This document shows, piece by piece, positions 1 through 7,383 of a DNA stretch of 24,149 nt (positions are counted from its first letter, which is position 1; each line of letters begins with the position of its first letter). Made by a program: the position numbers and the translations under genes. A model generated the notes under the pieces. That model was given only the letters and a program-made list of their open reading frames with translations, was not told where the DNA came from and ran no database searches. The stretch comes from CAZPHU01 sp964419255 (GTDB lineage Bacteria; Fibrobacterota; Chitinivibrionia; Chitinivibrionales; CAYFVL01): positions 1 to 24,149 of the forward strand of contig CAYQOU010000062.1 in the NCBI GenBank assembly GCA_964419255.1. The letters are read 5' to 3'.

Positions 1-17
1 AGGATATCGCAAATCAC

Positions 18-3000
18 GTGCACGATCCGGCACGTTTGGAAGCGCTGCGCTCCACAGCATTGCTTGATTCTCCCACAGAGGAGGCATTCGATCGGCTGTC
101 GCGGCTGGCCGCAAGGGTTTTGCATGCGCCGGTTGCCCTTGTTACCCTTATCGACGCCGATCGGCAGTTTTTCAAAAGCTGCATCGGAGTGCCCGAGCCG
201 TGGCTTTCACGGCGACAGACTCCCCTGTCACACTCCTTTTGCCAATACAACCGCATTGCCGGCACACCACTTATCATAGAGGATGCTCGCAAAGATCCTT
301 TTTTCAGGAACAATCCCGCGGTAGAAGATATGCGCGTTGTTGCCTATCTGGGTATTCCTCTGATGACTGCCGACGGATATGTGCTGGGATCATTCTGTGT
401 GGTCGACTCGCAGCCCAGAATATGGACTGATGAAGAAGTGGAGATAGTCAAGGATCTTGCCGCATCGGTGATGGACGAAATACATCTGCGCAGTGAAATA
501 AAAAACAGAAGCATGGCCGAAGGAGACAGGGACAAGCTTGTCGAAAAGAACAGACTTCTTGCAGAGCAGATCCGGCGACGGGAAGAGACGGAGGCCGCAC
601 TGCGGGAGAGTGAGGCAAGATTCACCGCGTTTATGGATCACCTTCCGGGGTATGCATATATAAAAGATACCGATCGCAGACATCTTTACGTCAATCCTCC
701 ACTCGCACGGCTTTTCGGACGTGATGCTTCGGATTTTCTCGGCAAAACATACGAGGAGTTGTTTGGGGTGCCGGAAGCTGAATCGATACGAGAGAATGAC
801 GAGAGAGTGTTGCATCTTGGCCAACCTATACAGGCGGAGGAGACGGCGGTCATCGACGGAAAAAGAATACCGCACCTGTCGTTTAAATTCCCTATAAGGG
901 GAGCCGACGGGAATGTCGCTCTTGGTGGTGTAACCTTTGACATTTCCGATCGTCGCCTTGCGGAGGAGGAGGTGGCACGTGAGCGCAACCTCTCCAATCA
1001 GATCATCGACAGTCTGCCGGGTATGTTTTATATGTTCGATATCGAGGGGCACTACATACGCTGGAATAAGTTAGCCGAAAAGATCACCGGATATTCCGGC
1101 GAAGAATTTACCGGATTGCATCCGCTGAGCCTCTTTGCGGGAGAGGATCGTAAGCTTGTCGCGCGGCGCATCGAGGAAGTATTCGAAACAGGCAGCGGAT
1201 CGGTTGAAGCCTCTTTAGTTCACAAAAAAGGAACTTCAACTCCATACTATTTCACCGGACAGCGTGTGGAGATCGAAAACCAGCCTTATCTTGTCGGATT
1301 AGGCATCGATATTTCGGAGCGTAGGCGGGCGGAAACCCAGGTCAAAGAGCAGCGCCGACGCATGGCATCGATTATCGAGGGAACCGATGTGGGGACCTGG
1401 GAGTGGAATGTGCAGACCGGGGAGACTGTTTTCAACCGGAGATGGGCTGAGATTATCGGTTATAGTCTGGATGATCTCATGCCGGTCAGTATCAAAACAT
1501 GGGAAAAGTTTACTCACCCGGAGGATCTGAGGCGCTCGACGGAGCTGTTAAAGAGACATTTCGCCGGTGATCTGGAGTATTATGAATGCGAGTGCCGGAT
1601 GCGTCATAAAGATGGGCTATGGGTTTGGGTGCTTAGTCGAGGCAAAGTTCTTAGCCGCACCTCCGAGGGTAAACCTCTTATGATGTACGGCACCCACAGC
1701 GATATTACCGAGCGCAAACAAATGGAACAATCGCTTCGTGACGCCCTTCATTTTAATCAGCGCATTGGCGAAGTGCTGCCGCTTGTGTTGTACATACAGG
1801 AGATATCCACCGGCAAAAACATCTATATAAATCGGGAAGTATCCCAGGTACTGAAATATTCAGAGCATCAGATTCAACGGATGGGCGAGAGGTTTGTGCA
1901 GCAGGTCATGCATCCAGACGATCAGGAGAGGTACGCACAACATATTTCCAGACTGGCTAAACTGCCCGACGGCGCGATTGCGCAGTTTGAGTATCGCATG
2001 AGAGCGGCGGACGGTCAGTGGCACTGGATCATGAGCCGCGACACCGTTTTTGCCCGTGATCAGCAGGGGCGACCGACTCAGATTTTAGGCACCGCGCTTG
2101 ACATCACCAGACGCAAGGAAGCTGAAAATGCATTGGGTGAAAGCGAGGAGCGATATCGACTTTTTTTCGAGACCTCGCCTTTTGCTTTACTGGTGGCCAA
2201 GCCCTATATGCTGGGCAATCCAAACCCCAGCGCCCGGGAAATGTTTGGTTGTTCCGCCGAGGAATTAGAGCATATGCCGTTCTGGAAGCTCTCCCCTGAA
2301 AAGCAGCCTGACGGAGCATTGTCGAGTGAGAAAGCCGCATACTATATCAAAGAGGCTTTGTCCGGAAGGTCGCAATATTTTGAATGGCGCCATTTGCGCA
2401 AGGACGGCAGTTTCTTTGATGCCGAGGTCGCGCTGACCCGGGTGTATCTGAAAGGCGAGCCGCAGATCATGGCCACTATTCTTGACGTTACCGAGCGTAA
2501 AAACGCAGTCGATCAGCTCAAGGCATCCCTTCGTGAGAAGGAAACTTTACTTCAGGAAATCTATCACCGCACAAAAAACAACATGATGGTAATATCTGCG
2601 GTTCTCCAGCTTCAAGCCGCATCGATAGATAACCCGGAGGTAGAGCGTATCGTTGGCGATAGTGTTACCCGTATACGCGCCATGTCTCTGGCTCACGAGA
2701 TGCTTTACAAAACTAAGAATTTGTCTCGAATCAACATGCGAGATTACCTTTCGGGGCTTGCAAATCTGCTCGCGGGAAGCAGCGGTTTATCGCCCGAACA
2801 GGTGAAGCTTCATTTGCATATCGAAGGAATCCAACTGCTCATCGATCTTGCAGTTCCATGCGGGCTCATAGTCAACGAACTCCTCCAAAACAGCTTCAAG
2901 CATGCCTTTCCCAACGGACGGAGAGGCAATATTGAAATAGGATTCATCAGAGCTGATGTACACCTGCTTCAAATGACCGTGGCGGATGACGGAATCGGCC

Positions 3001-3161
3001 TTCCCCCTCACTTTGATATCATGAAAGCGCCCTCCCTTGGAGTGCAATTAGTAAGACAGATCGCTCGTCACCAGCTGCATGCCGCTATCGATGTAAAATC
3101 CGATCACGGCCTGCGCTGGAGGATATCATTTCGTGAAGATCTGTATGCGCAACGCGTTTGA
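18..3161 (+). CDS. GAF / multi-PAS sensor histidine kinase (HisKA_2 type)
   Basis: Predicted soluble sensor kinase of about 1047 residues; no membrane segment is visible. Order: GAF domain (about 5-160), short charged coiled coil (165-197), five PAS domains (about 197-312, 321-440, 449-570, 580-705, 708-835; several end in the PAC-like D-I-[ST]-x-R/E-R pattern), then HisKA_2 and HATPase_c. The dimerisation helix carries EIYHRTKNN with the phospho-acceptor His850. The ATPase domain has an N box (NELLQNSFKHAF, about 953) and a G1 box (ADDGIGLP, about 990). This makes it a HisKA_2 kinase, a class that often pairs with stand-alone or RNA-binding receivers. The GTG at 18 is the first start codon in frame, but the frame is open to the window edge and no good Shine-Dalgarno precedes it, so a few N-terminal residues may be missing. 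No response regulator is adjacent on the same strand; two lone receivers lie 2.4 kb away on the other strand. The input signal is unknown. Confidence 0.9.
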   Translation: MHDPARLEALRSTALLDSPTEEAFDRLSRLAARVLHAPVALVTLIDADRQFFKSCIGVPEPWLSRRQTPLSHSFCQYNRIAGTPLIIEDARKDPFFRNNPAVEDMRVVAYLGIPLMTADGYVLGSFCVVDSQPRIWTDEEVEIVKDLAASVMDEIHLRSEIKNRSMAEGDRDKLVEKNRLLAEQIRRREETEAALRESEARFTAFMDHLPGYAYIKDTDRRHLYVNPPLARLFGRDASDFLGKTYEELFGVPEAESIRENDERVLHLGQPIQAEETAVIDGKRIPHLSFKFPIRGADGNVALGGVTFDISDRRLAEEEVARERNLSNQIIDSLPGMFYMFDIEGHYIRWNKLAEKITGYSGEEFTGLHPLSLFAGEDRKLVARRIEEVFETGSGSVEASLVHKKGTSTPYYFTGQRVEIENQPYLVGLGIDISERRRAETQVKEQRRRMASIIEGTDVGTWEWNVQTGETVFNRRWAEIIGYSLDDLMPVSIKTWEKFTHPEDLRRSTELLKRHFAGDLEYYECECRMRHKDGLWVWVLSRGKVLSRTSEGKPLMMYGTHSDITERKQMEQSLRDALHFNQRIGEVLPLVLYIQEISTGKNIYINREVSQVLKYSEHQIQRMGERFVQQVMHPDDQERYAQHISRLAKLPDGAIAQFEYRMRAADGQWHWIMSRDTVFARDQQGRPTQILGTALDITRRKEAENALGESEERYRLFFETSPFALLVAKPYMLGNPNPSAREMFGCSAEELEHMPFWKLSPEKQPDGALSSEKAAYYIKEALSGRSQYFEWRHLRKDGSFFDAEVALTRVYLKGEPQIMATILDVTERKNAVDQLKASLREKETLLQEIYHRTKNNMMVISAVLQLQAASIDNPEVERIVGDSVTRIRAMSLAHEMLYKTKNLSRINMRDYLSGLANLLAGSSGLSPEQVKLHLHIEGIQLLIDLAVPCGLIVNELLQNSFKHAFPNGRRGNIEIGFIRADVHLLQMTVADDGIGLPPHFDIMKAPSLGVQLVRQIARHQLHAAIDVKSDHGLRWRISFREDLYAQRV

Positions 3162-3634
3162 TTATCTGACGCGCAGGTGCAGATACCTGTCAGACTCCTA
3201 AAGAGGCTCCGGCATATTCGATTTGATCATCACAGGGAGAAGTTTTTCAGATGGTAAAAGAAAGTAAGCGGCGCTGATGTGTGTTTATTGCTTGCTGTCC
3301 CCATGGTACTGAATAAAGAAATTTTTTCGATAAGGGCACCGATCCCATCAGAGTCCACCACACAATCACACGATCACAGCTCAGACATGTGTTTCCGGTT
3401 CTCCGTTTTTTGCCTCATACGCCCTCAATGAGGTATTTTGACTTCTCCGCCTTCATAAAAATCAACGATTCGGGCCGTTTCTGCCACTAATTGTATTCAC
3501 CGCGTCCCAATACATTTTTTTCCGTCCTTATCACATAATTGCCCGGAAGCGCACTTTACCGTGAGGGGCCAGCACGTTGGAAACGTGTATCATATGAAGA
3601 CACTCAAGACGATCAACTTAACTGGAGGTTTTTT
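3162..3634. other. Intergenic region upstream of the GH9 gene
   Basis: No convincing gene is seen in these 473 bases. A hairpin right after the kinase stop (CAGGT at 3174-3178 with ACCTG at 3185-3189, flanked by CTGA/TCAG) has no T tract, so it is a poor intrinsic terminator. The rest is mixed-composition DNA that should hold the promoter and leader of the cellulase gene. A perfect 6-bp palindrome sits at 3573-3587 (listed separately). Confidence 0.6.
3573..3587. promoter_or_regulatory. Perfect palindrome in the GH9 leader
   Basis: CACGTT-GGA-AACGTG is a perfect 6-bp inverted repeat with a 3-base centre, about 48 bases upstream of the GTG start at 3635. It could be an operator or a small leader hairpin. 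Only the symmetry is seen; the function is inferred. Confidence 0.3.
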
Positions 3635-5416
3635 GTGAAATTCAGGTTTTTATCAGCTATTGTGATTGCCCTTTCGATTGCAGGCGGCTATGTACATGCG
3701 CAGGCCAATTTCTCAGCCGATGACTATACGCGTGCTCTGTGGATGGTGACAAGATTCTACGGGGGGCAGAGATCCGGCCATGGGCCGAACTGGCTGATCA
3801 TGGAGCATGACAATCCCGAGTATCGCACAAGTTTCACCCAGGATGCCGATGATGGATACGATCTGGAAGGAGGCTGGTTTGACTGCGGTGACCATGTACT
3901 TTTCGGACAGACATTTTTCTACTCCGTGTATATGTTGGTAACGGCATATGATGTATTTGCTGAAGGTTTTCATGACTTGTACAACGGGAGCACATACGGC
4001 GGATATTTGGAATCCGGCAACTGGGATATGGATGGAGGCAGCCCCAATGGTATGGCTGATGTGCTGGAAGAGATCAAGTACGCCACCGACTGGATAATAA
4101 AAGCCACCCCAGACCAGAGTACCTTCTATTATGAAAAAGGGCACGGTGGCAATGATCACTCCACCTGGGTTACAGCAGGAAAGATGTCCACACAGTCGGT
4201 GGAGGAAGGCGGAGAGCCGCGTCCGATGTGGAAAAACCCGAGTGACGGATCGATGGCGGGGTTTGCTGCAGCTGCAATGGCGGTTATGTCACGGGTGTAT
4301 CGAAAATACGACGAGGAGTATGCCGATCTTTGTCTGGAGCATGCCCGGCATGCATATGCATATGCGATGGAGCATCGGACTGAGGGAGCCGGAGCGGCGT
4401 CCGGAGGATACTATGGAGCCCCCAGCGCCCCCGCAACACATGTGATAATCGCCTCGGCAGAGATGTACAGGACCACCGGTGAGCAAACATTTCACGATGA
4501 TGTGATGAGCAACCTGGGTGAAATAAAAGATCACTTCTGGGCGTTTGATTATGCCAATGCACATGATCTGGCTGCCTACGCCGTTGCGATGGCGGTGGAG
4601 AGCGAAAGAGACGCGCAACTCGATTTTTTGAAAACGACATTTATTGACAAATACACCTCATCTCTGAATGCTGAGGGTGTTTCGACAGTCGGCGGTGACT
4701 GGGGAGCATTGAGATACCCGGCGAATTTCGCCTTTATAGCCGCTCTTTATTCGAAAGCGACCGGGAGTTCCGATTTAGACGATTTTATTTACAGTCAGAT
4801 AGATTACATTCTGGGAGATAACACCTCGGGTCAATCCTTTGTAGTCGGGTTCTGTTCGGGATGCCAAAAAGAGGCCACCAAGCCGCATCACCGAAACGTG
4901 TTTTTAAATGATGACAACCCCGATGATGATGCAAAACAGCAGATGGAAATTCCGGAAAGAAACAAACAGTTTGGTTCAATGGTGGGAGGGGCGAGAAATT
5001 CATCAGATTATGTTGATGATGTCACCCACTATCAGACAACCGAGGGAGGCATCGATTATAACGCAGGTCTGCTTGGTGCTCTGGCGTACATTGTCTCTGA
5101 AGTCAATCCTGCGGATACGGCGTCTCTTACCGGAGATTCGGATCAGCATTCAGCAGTTCTCCATGAAAACCGGATGACTTCGCAAGCAGACATATCAGTT
5201 CAATATAATTCTCGGTATGTTAAGATTAGTTTTTCGAGTGATGCCGACATAAATGATATCACTGTATACGATTTATCCGGCGCCACGATCTTTACATCCT
5301 CCGTCACCAATCGCCGTATTCGCTGGGATATCTCCGGTGTATCAAAGGGAGTATACCTGATTGATCTCAAAACAGCGAAAGGACAATCTTATACGTCTCG
5401 AATCGCCATAAGGTAA
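3635..5416 (+). CDS. Secreted GH9 endoglucanase with T9SS-type C-terminal sorting domain
   Basis: Predicted beta-1,4-glucanase (inverting GH9 cellulase), 593 residues. Residues 1-24 form a signal peptide (basic start, hydrophobic core, cleavage near VHA-QA). The GH9 catalytic domain spans about 27-490. It shows the GGWFDCGDHV motif with base/nucleophile-activating Asp83 and Asp86, the PHHR signature (His418-His419), and TTEGGIDYNAG with the probable general acid Glu470. Residues about 517-593 resemble a T9SS type A sorting domain: beta-rich, with VYDLSG, WDISGVSKGVYLIDL and a short basic end. That suggests export across the outer membrane and surface attachment or release. There is no obvious CBM or Ig-like N-terminal domain. 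GTG at 3635 is chosen because GGAGG lies at 3624-3628, six bases upstream, and the signal peptide follows directly; the longer frame from 3539 would put 32 residues before it. Endo- versus exo-action cannot be told from sequence. Confidence 0.92.
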   Translation: MKFRFLSAIVIALSIAGGYVHAQANFSADDYTRALWMVTRFYGGQRSGHGPNWLIMEHDNPEYRTSFTQDADDGYDLEGGWFDCGDHVLFGQTFFYSVYMLVTAYDVFAEGFHDLYNGSTYGGYLESGNWDMDGGSPNGMADVLEEIKYATDWIIKATPDQSTFYYEKGHGGNDHSTWVTAGKMSTQSVEEGGEPRPMWKNPSDGSMAGFAAAAMAVMSRVYRKYDEEYADLCLEHARHAYAYAMEHRTEGAGAASGGYYGAPSAPATHVIIASAEMYRTTGEQTFHDDVMSNLGEIKDHFWAFDYANAHDLAAYAVAMAVESERDAQLDFLKTTFIDKYTSSLNAEGVSTVGGDWGALRYPANFAFIAALYSKATGSSDLDDFIYSQIDYILGDNTSGQSFVVGFCSGCQKEATKPHHRNVFLNDDNPDDDAKQQMEIPERNKQFGSMVGGARNSSDYVDDVTHYQTTEGGIDYNAGLLGALAYIVSEVNPADTASLTGDSDQHSAVLHENRMTSQADISVQYNSRYVKISFSSDADINDITVYDLSGATIFTSSVTNRRIRWDISGVSKGVYLIDLKTAKGQSYTSRIAIR

Positions 5417-5434
5417 GCACAAAAAGGGCACAAT

Positions 5435-5533
5435 CATACTGAGTATGCCGAAATCCATCGGCACGGTAAGCGCTAAGCCTGGCGAGGGTCCCACCCGCCG
5501 GCGCCGGCAGCAATCGGGTTGGATTGGTTTCGG
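5435..5533 (+). ncRNA. Candidate structured RNA / hairpin array downstream of GH9
   Basis: The spacer between the convergent GH9 and receiver genes is dense in inverted repeats. They are CATAC/GTATG (5435-5447), TGCCGA/TCGGCA (5446-5463), GGCGAGGGTCCCACCCGCC (5481-5499) and the 12-bp perfect palindrome GCCGGCGCCGGC (5497-5508). The segment 5448-5457 can also pair with 5520-5533 (ATCCA with TGGAT, CCGAA with TTCGG), which would close an outer stem and compete with the second hairpin. The block is much richer in G+C than its flanks. A short T run follows at 5533-5537. It may be a bidirectional terminator, a structured RNA on either strand, or a repeat element. No known riboswitch class could be matched. 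Confidence 0.3.
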
Positions 5534-5587
5534 TTTTACTCATATGTAATAAAGGGGTAAGTTTCGGGACTGGAGCAACGCCGGCTT

Positions 5588-5959
5588 TCAGCCACAGATA
5601 TCCTGGATCGCATATATCAGGCTGTGCTGGGAGAAGGGCTTCTGCAGGATTGCATTTGCTCCCAACCCGTTGGCGCTTTGAAGGTAGCTTTCTCGATACA
5701 ATGCACCGGACATGGCGATTATTCCCAGATCGGGGTACTGTCGCCTGCAGTCGATGATGGTGTCGTTTCCGTTTTTTCCCGGCATGGACATATCTATAAG
5801 CATCAGATCGACATGCCCCAGCCGCAGAATATCGATGGCGGCATCACCATCGGAGGCCTCCTTCACCAGATATCCCTCCGTTTTCAGCATCTGGATAATC
5901 ACCGCCCGTATCCAGTATTCATCATCGACAACCAATACTCTTTTACCGCTACTTTCCAT
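5588..5959 (-). CDS. Stand-alone receiver-domain response regulator
   Basis: A single CheY-like receiver domain of 123 residues with no output domain. The expected residues are present: acidic pair Asp12-Asp13 (VVDDE), phospho-acceptor Asp56 (LIDMSMPG), Ser84 (AMSGA) and Lys107 (QKPF). It probably relays phosphate to or from a histidine kinase or phosphotransfer protein, or acts by protein contact. ATG at 5959 is chosen because the receiver fold starts right after it and GCGGGGA lies upstream; a TTG at 5992 would add 11 residues. It faces the GH9 gene tail to tail. The multi-PAS kinase at the window start is a possible partner, but nothing in the sequence proves that. Confidence 0.85.
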   Translation of the reverse strand: MESSGKRVLVVDDEYWIRAVIIQMLKTEGYLVKEASDGDAAIDILRLGHVDLMLIDMSMPGKNGNDTIIDCRRQYPDLGIIAMSGALYRESYLQSANGLGANAILQKPFSQHSLIYAIQDICG

Positions 5960-6221
5960 CAAAATCCCCGCAAATACTCCGAAAAACTCCAATGAAATGA
6001 TTTTTTATGATACTACTGTGGACACTTTTTATCAACCCATTTGAACACGCGGGCGGAAAAAAGGATAAGGGTTTTCACAGAAACCTGCAGTCGATGGTTT
6101 TTCTGATAAAATGATCGACAAGATGAGAATACATAAAAAAGAGGACGGAGCAGATTACATGAGCCTGGCCGAATTTGCACCGGTAAATCGTGCCTTTCAT
6201 CGAAAGGCTATCGACATCTGT

Positions 6222-6614
6222 TTACGGCAATTTCTCCGCGAGCTTACTGGTTGTCAGTTTGTCGATAAGCGTATGCAACTCGTCCATCTTAAACGGCTTG
6301 CCTAAATACCCGTCGACATCCATCGCCCGCTCCCGCAGATGAACCGCTGAATCTACCTGGGAGCTGAAAATGGCAACGGAGGTATTGCAGGTACGCGGGT
6401 TGGTACGAATCTGTTCCAAAACAGTCCGCCCGCTGACATCCGGCAGCAGGACATCCAGAAGAATCAGATCCGGTTTTTCCTGAAAGGCTTTGCGAAGTCC
6501 ATCGGTGCCGGTTGTAGCGGCGGAAGCATTCATGCCGATACTTTTGAGCAGAATAAGCATCGTCTCGCAGATCTTCGGATTGTCATCGATAACAAGAATT
6601 CTTTTAGAGACCAT
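6222..6614 (-). CDS. Stand-alone receiver-domain response regulator
   Basis: A second receiver-only protein, 130 residues. Acidic pocket Asp10-Asp11 (VIDDN), phospho-acceptor Asp54 (LLDVLLPD), Ser84/Ser85 (IFSSQ) and Lys106 (GKPF) are all present, so it should be phosphorylatable. It is only distantly similar to the receiver at 5588-5959, so a recent tandem duplication is unlikely. ATG at 6614 follows GAGG with a 5-6 base gap. The longer frame from 6656 adds 14 residues that do not belong to the receiver fold. The gene is followed on the same strand, after about 260 bases, by the other receiver. They could be co-transcribed, but the gap is long and no gene lies in it. Confidence 0.85.
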   Translation of the reverse strand: MVSKRILVIDDNPKICETMLILLKSIGMNASAATTGTDGLRKAFQEKPDLILLDVLLPDVSGRTVLEQIRTNPRTCNTSVAIFSSQVDSAVHLRERAMDVDGYLGKPFKMDELHTLIDKLTTSKLAEKLP

Positions 6615-6656
6615 AGCAACCTCACAGGCGTACGATATGAAAAACAGATAAATCAC

Positions 6657-6937
6657 TCACCCATTTATAATGCATCGATTTTTTTACGTAATGTGTAGAG
6701 TTGCGCTTCTGTCTCTATGGCCCCAAGATCTATACGGAGACAGAATAATGCAGTGATCTCACTGATAATCATAAGAAAAAAACCATGATTAATCTACGGT
6801 TTTGCAGGCCAGATGGGTTTTTTCACTGAATTTTTTCAATTGCGGTGAACGGCAGGAGTTGTGCGGGTGCGGGAACGCACGGCCGTATACCTTATTGTCC
6901 GTGCCCATATCCCCGCATGATCTTCCAGTATCTCGGT
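6657..6937. other. Gene-free stretch upstream of the receiver gene
   Basis: No coding region is convincing here. The one clear structure is an inverted repeat, CTGTCTC at 6709-6715 and GAGACAG at 6737-6743, about 95 bases upstream of the receiver start at 6614. It could be an operator for that gene. The rest is rather A+T rich. Confidence 0.4.
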
Positions 6938-7123
6938 TTATGCTCCGCGTAAATAAAACCCCTTGATTGCAGCGGTTGCGACGTCTCTGTGCGGCGCCTC
7001 CGCAATATAGTAATTCCCCGGCTGAACACGACCGATACGTACAACCCTGCTAAAATACGGGACATAAGGCTCCTTACTGATAAGGTGCAGCGTCTCGGGA
7101 CTTGCAATTTTTTTTGCACACAT
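6938..7123 (-). CDS. Doubtful small ORF, possibly a frameshifted remnant
   Basis: A 61-residue frame starting ATG. Its composition looks coding (purine-rich first codon positions, one Cys, balanced hydrophobic and charged residues), but no Shine-Dalgarno is visible and an in-frame TAG lies 12 bases before the ATG. Near its end, a second frame that runs to 6892 continues with a protein-like tail (GFIYAEHKPRYWKIMRGYG). One base change in length near 6960 would join both into about 76 residues. That suggests either a decayed gene or chance. No family is recognised. Confidence 0.25.
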   Translation of the reverse strand: MCAKKIASPETLHLISKEPYVPYFSRVVRIGRVQPGNYYIAEAPHRDVATAAIKGFYLRGA

Positions 7124-7202
7124 TAATATATACTACCAAAGATCTCGGCGAAAACAACCGAGGTGAGTTTATTCGTAAACCAATTTTTACATCTGTCCGC
7201 CA

Positions 7203-7348
7203 CCTGAATTGAGCGGGTGTATTCGCTTCACCGCTGAGATAATCGCTCTATTCTGGTGACAACATGCACGTTCACTGCCGATCGTCGCATAATATTGCCG
7301 GTTTCACGTATCGTTTGTGGTTTATATTACAATATCGCTCGATTCAGG
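7203..7348. repeat. Long form of dispersed palindromic repeat (terminal inverted repeats)
   Basis: CCTGAATTGAGCG (7203-7215) and CGCTCGATTCAGG (7336-7348) are inverted copies with one mismatch. They bound 146 bases that contain no gene. The left end also folds locally: CACCTGAATTGAGCG at 7201-7215 with CGCTCTATTCTGGTG at 7244-7258 (two mismatches). The tips match the compact repeats at 14071-14133 and 15204-15258. The structure is MITE-like; it ends 35 bases before the start of the large lipoprotein gene and so lies in its promoter or leader region. Confidence 0.5.
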
Positions 7349-7383
7349 TAAAAGATTGACACACAACATATTCTGAGGTTTTT

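Noticed and set aside
390..1052. 220-codon ORF antisense to the histidine kinase
   Set aside because: It mirrors the strongly supported kinase frame; the translation has no domain and unusual composition, so it is a shadow.
3539..3634. Upstream TTG start for the GH9 gene
   Set aside because: It would place 32 residues, many polar, before a perfect signal peptide; the GTG at 3635 has a strong GGAGG at the right distance.
5446..5533. Cyclic-di-GMP-I (GEMM) riboswitch
   Set aside because: Fragments such as AAGCC and GGCAGC...CGGGTT look similar, but the conserved GAAA tetraloop arm and the ACGCAAAGCC junction are missing, and the block lies after a gene, not before one.
6111..6305. 64-codon ORF between the receiver genes
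   Set aside because: It overlaps the receiver gene on the other strand by about 85 bases, has no Shine-Dalgarno and no recognisable motif.
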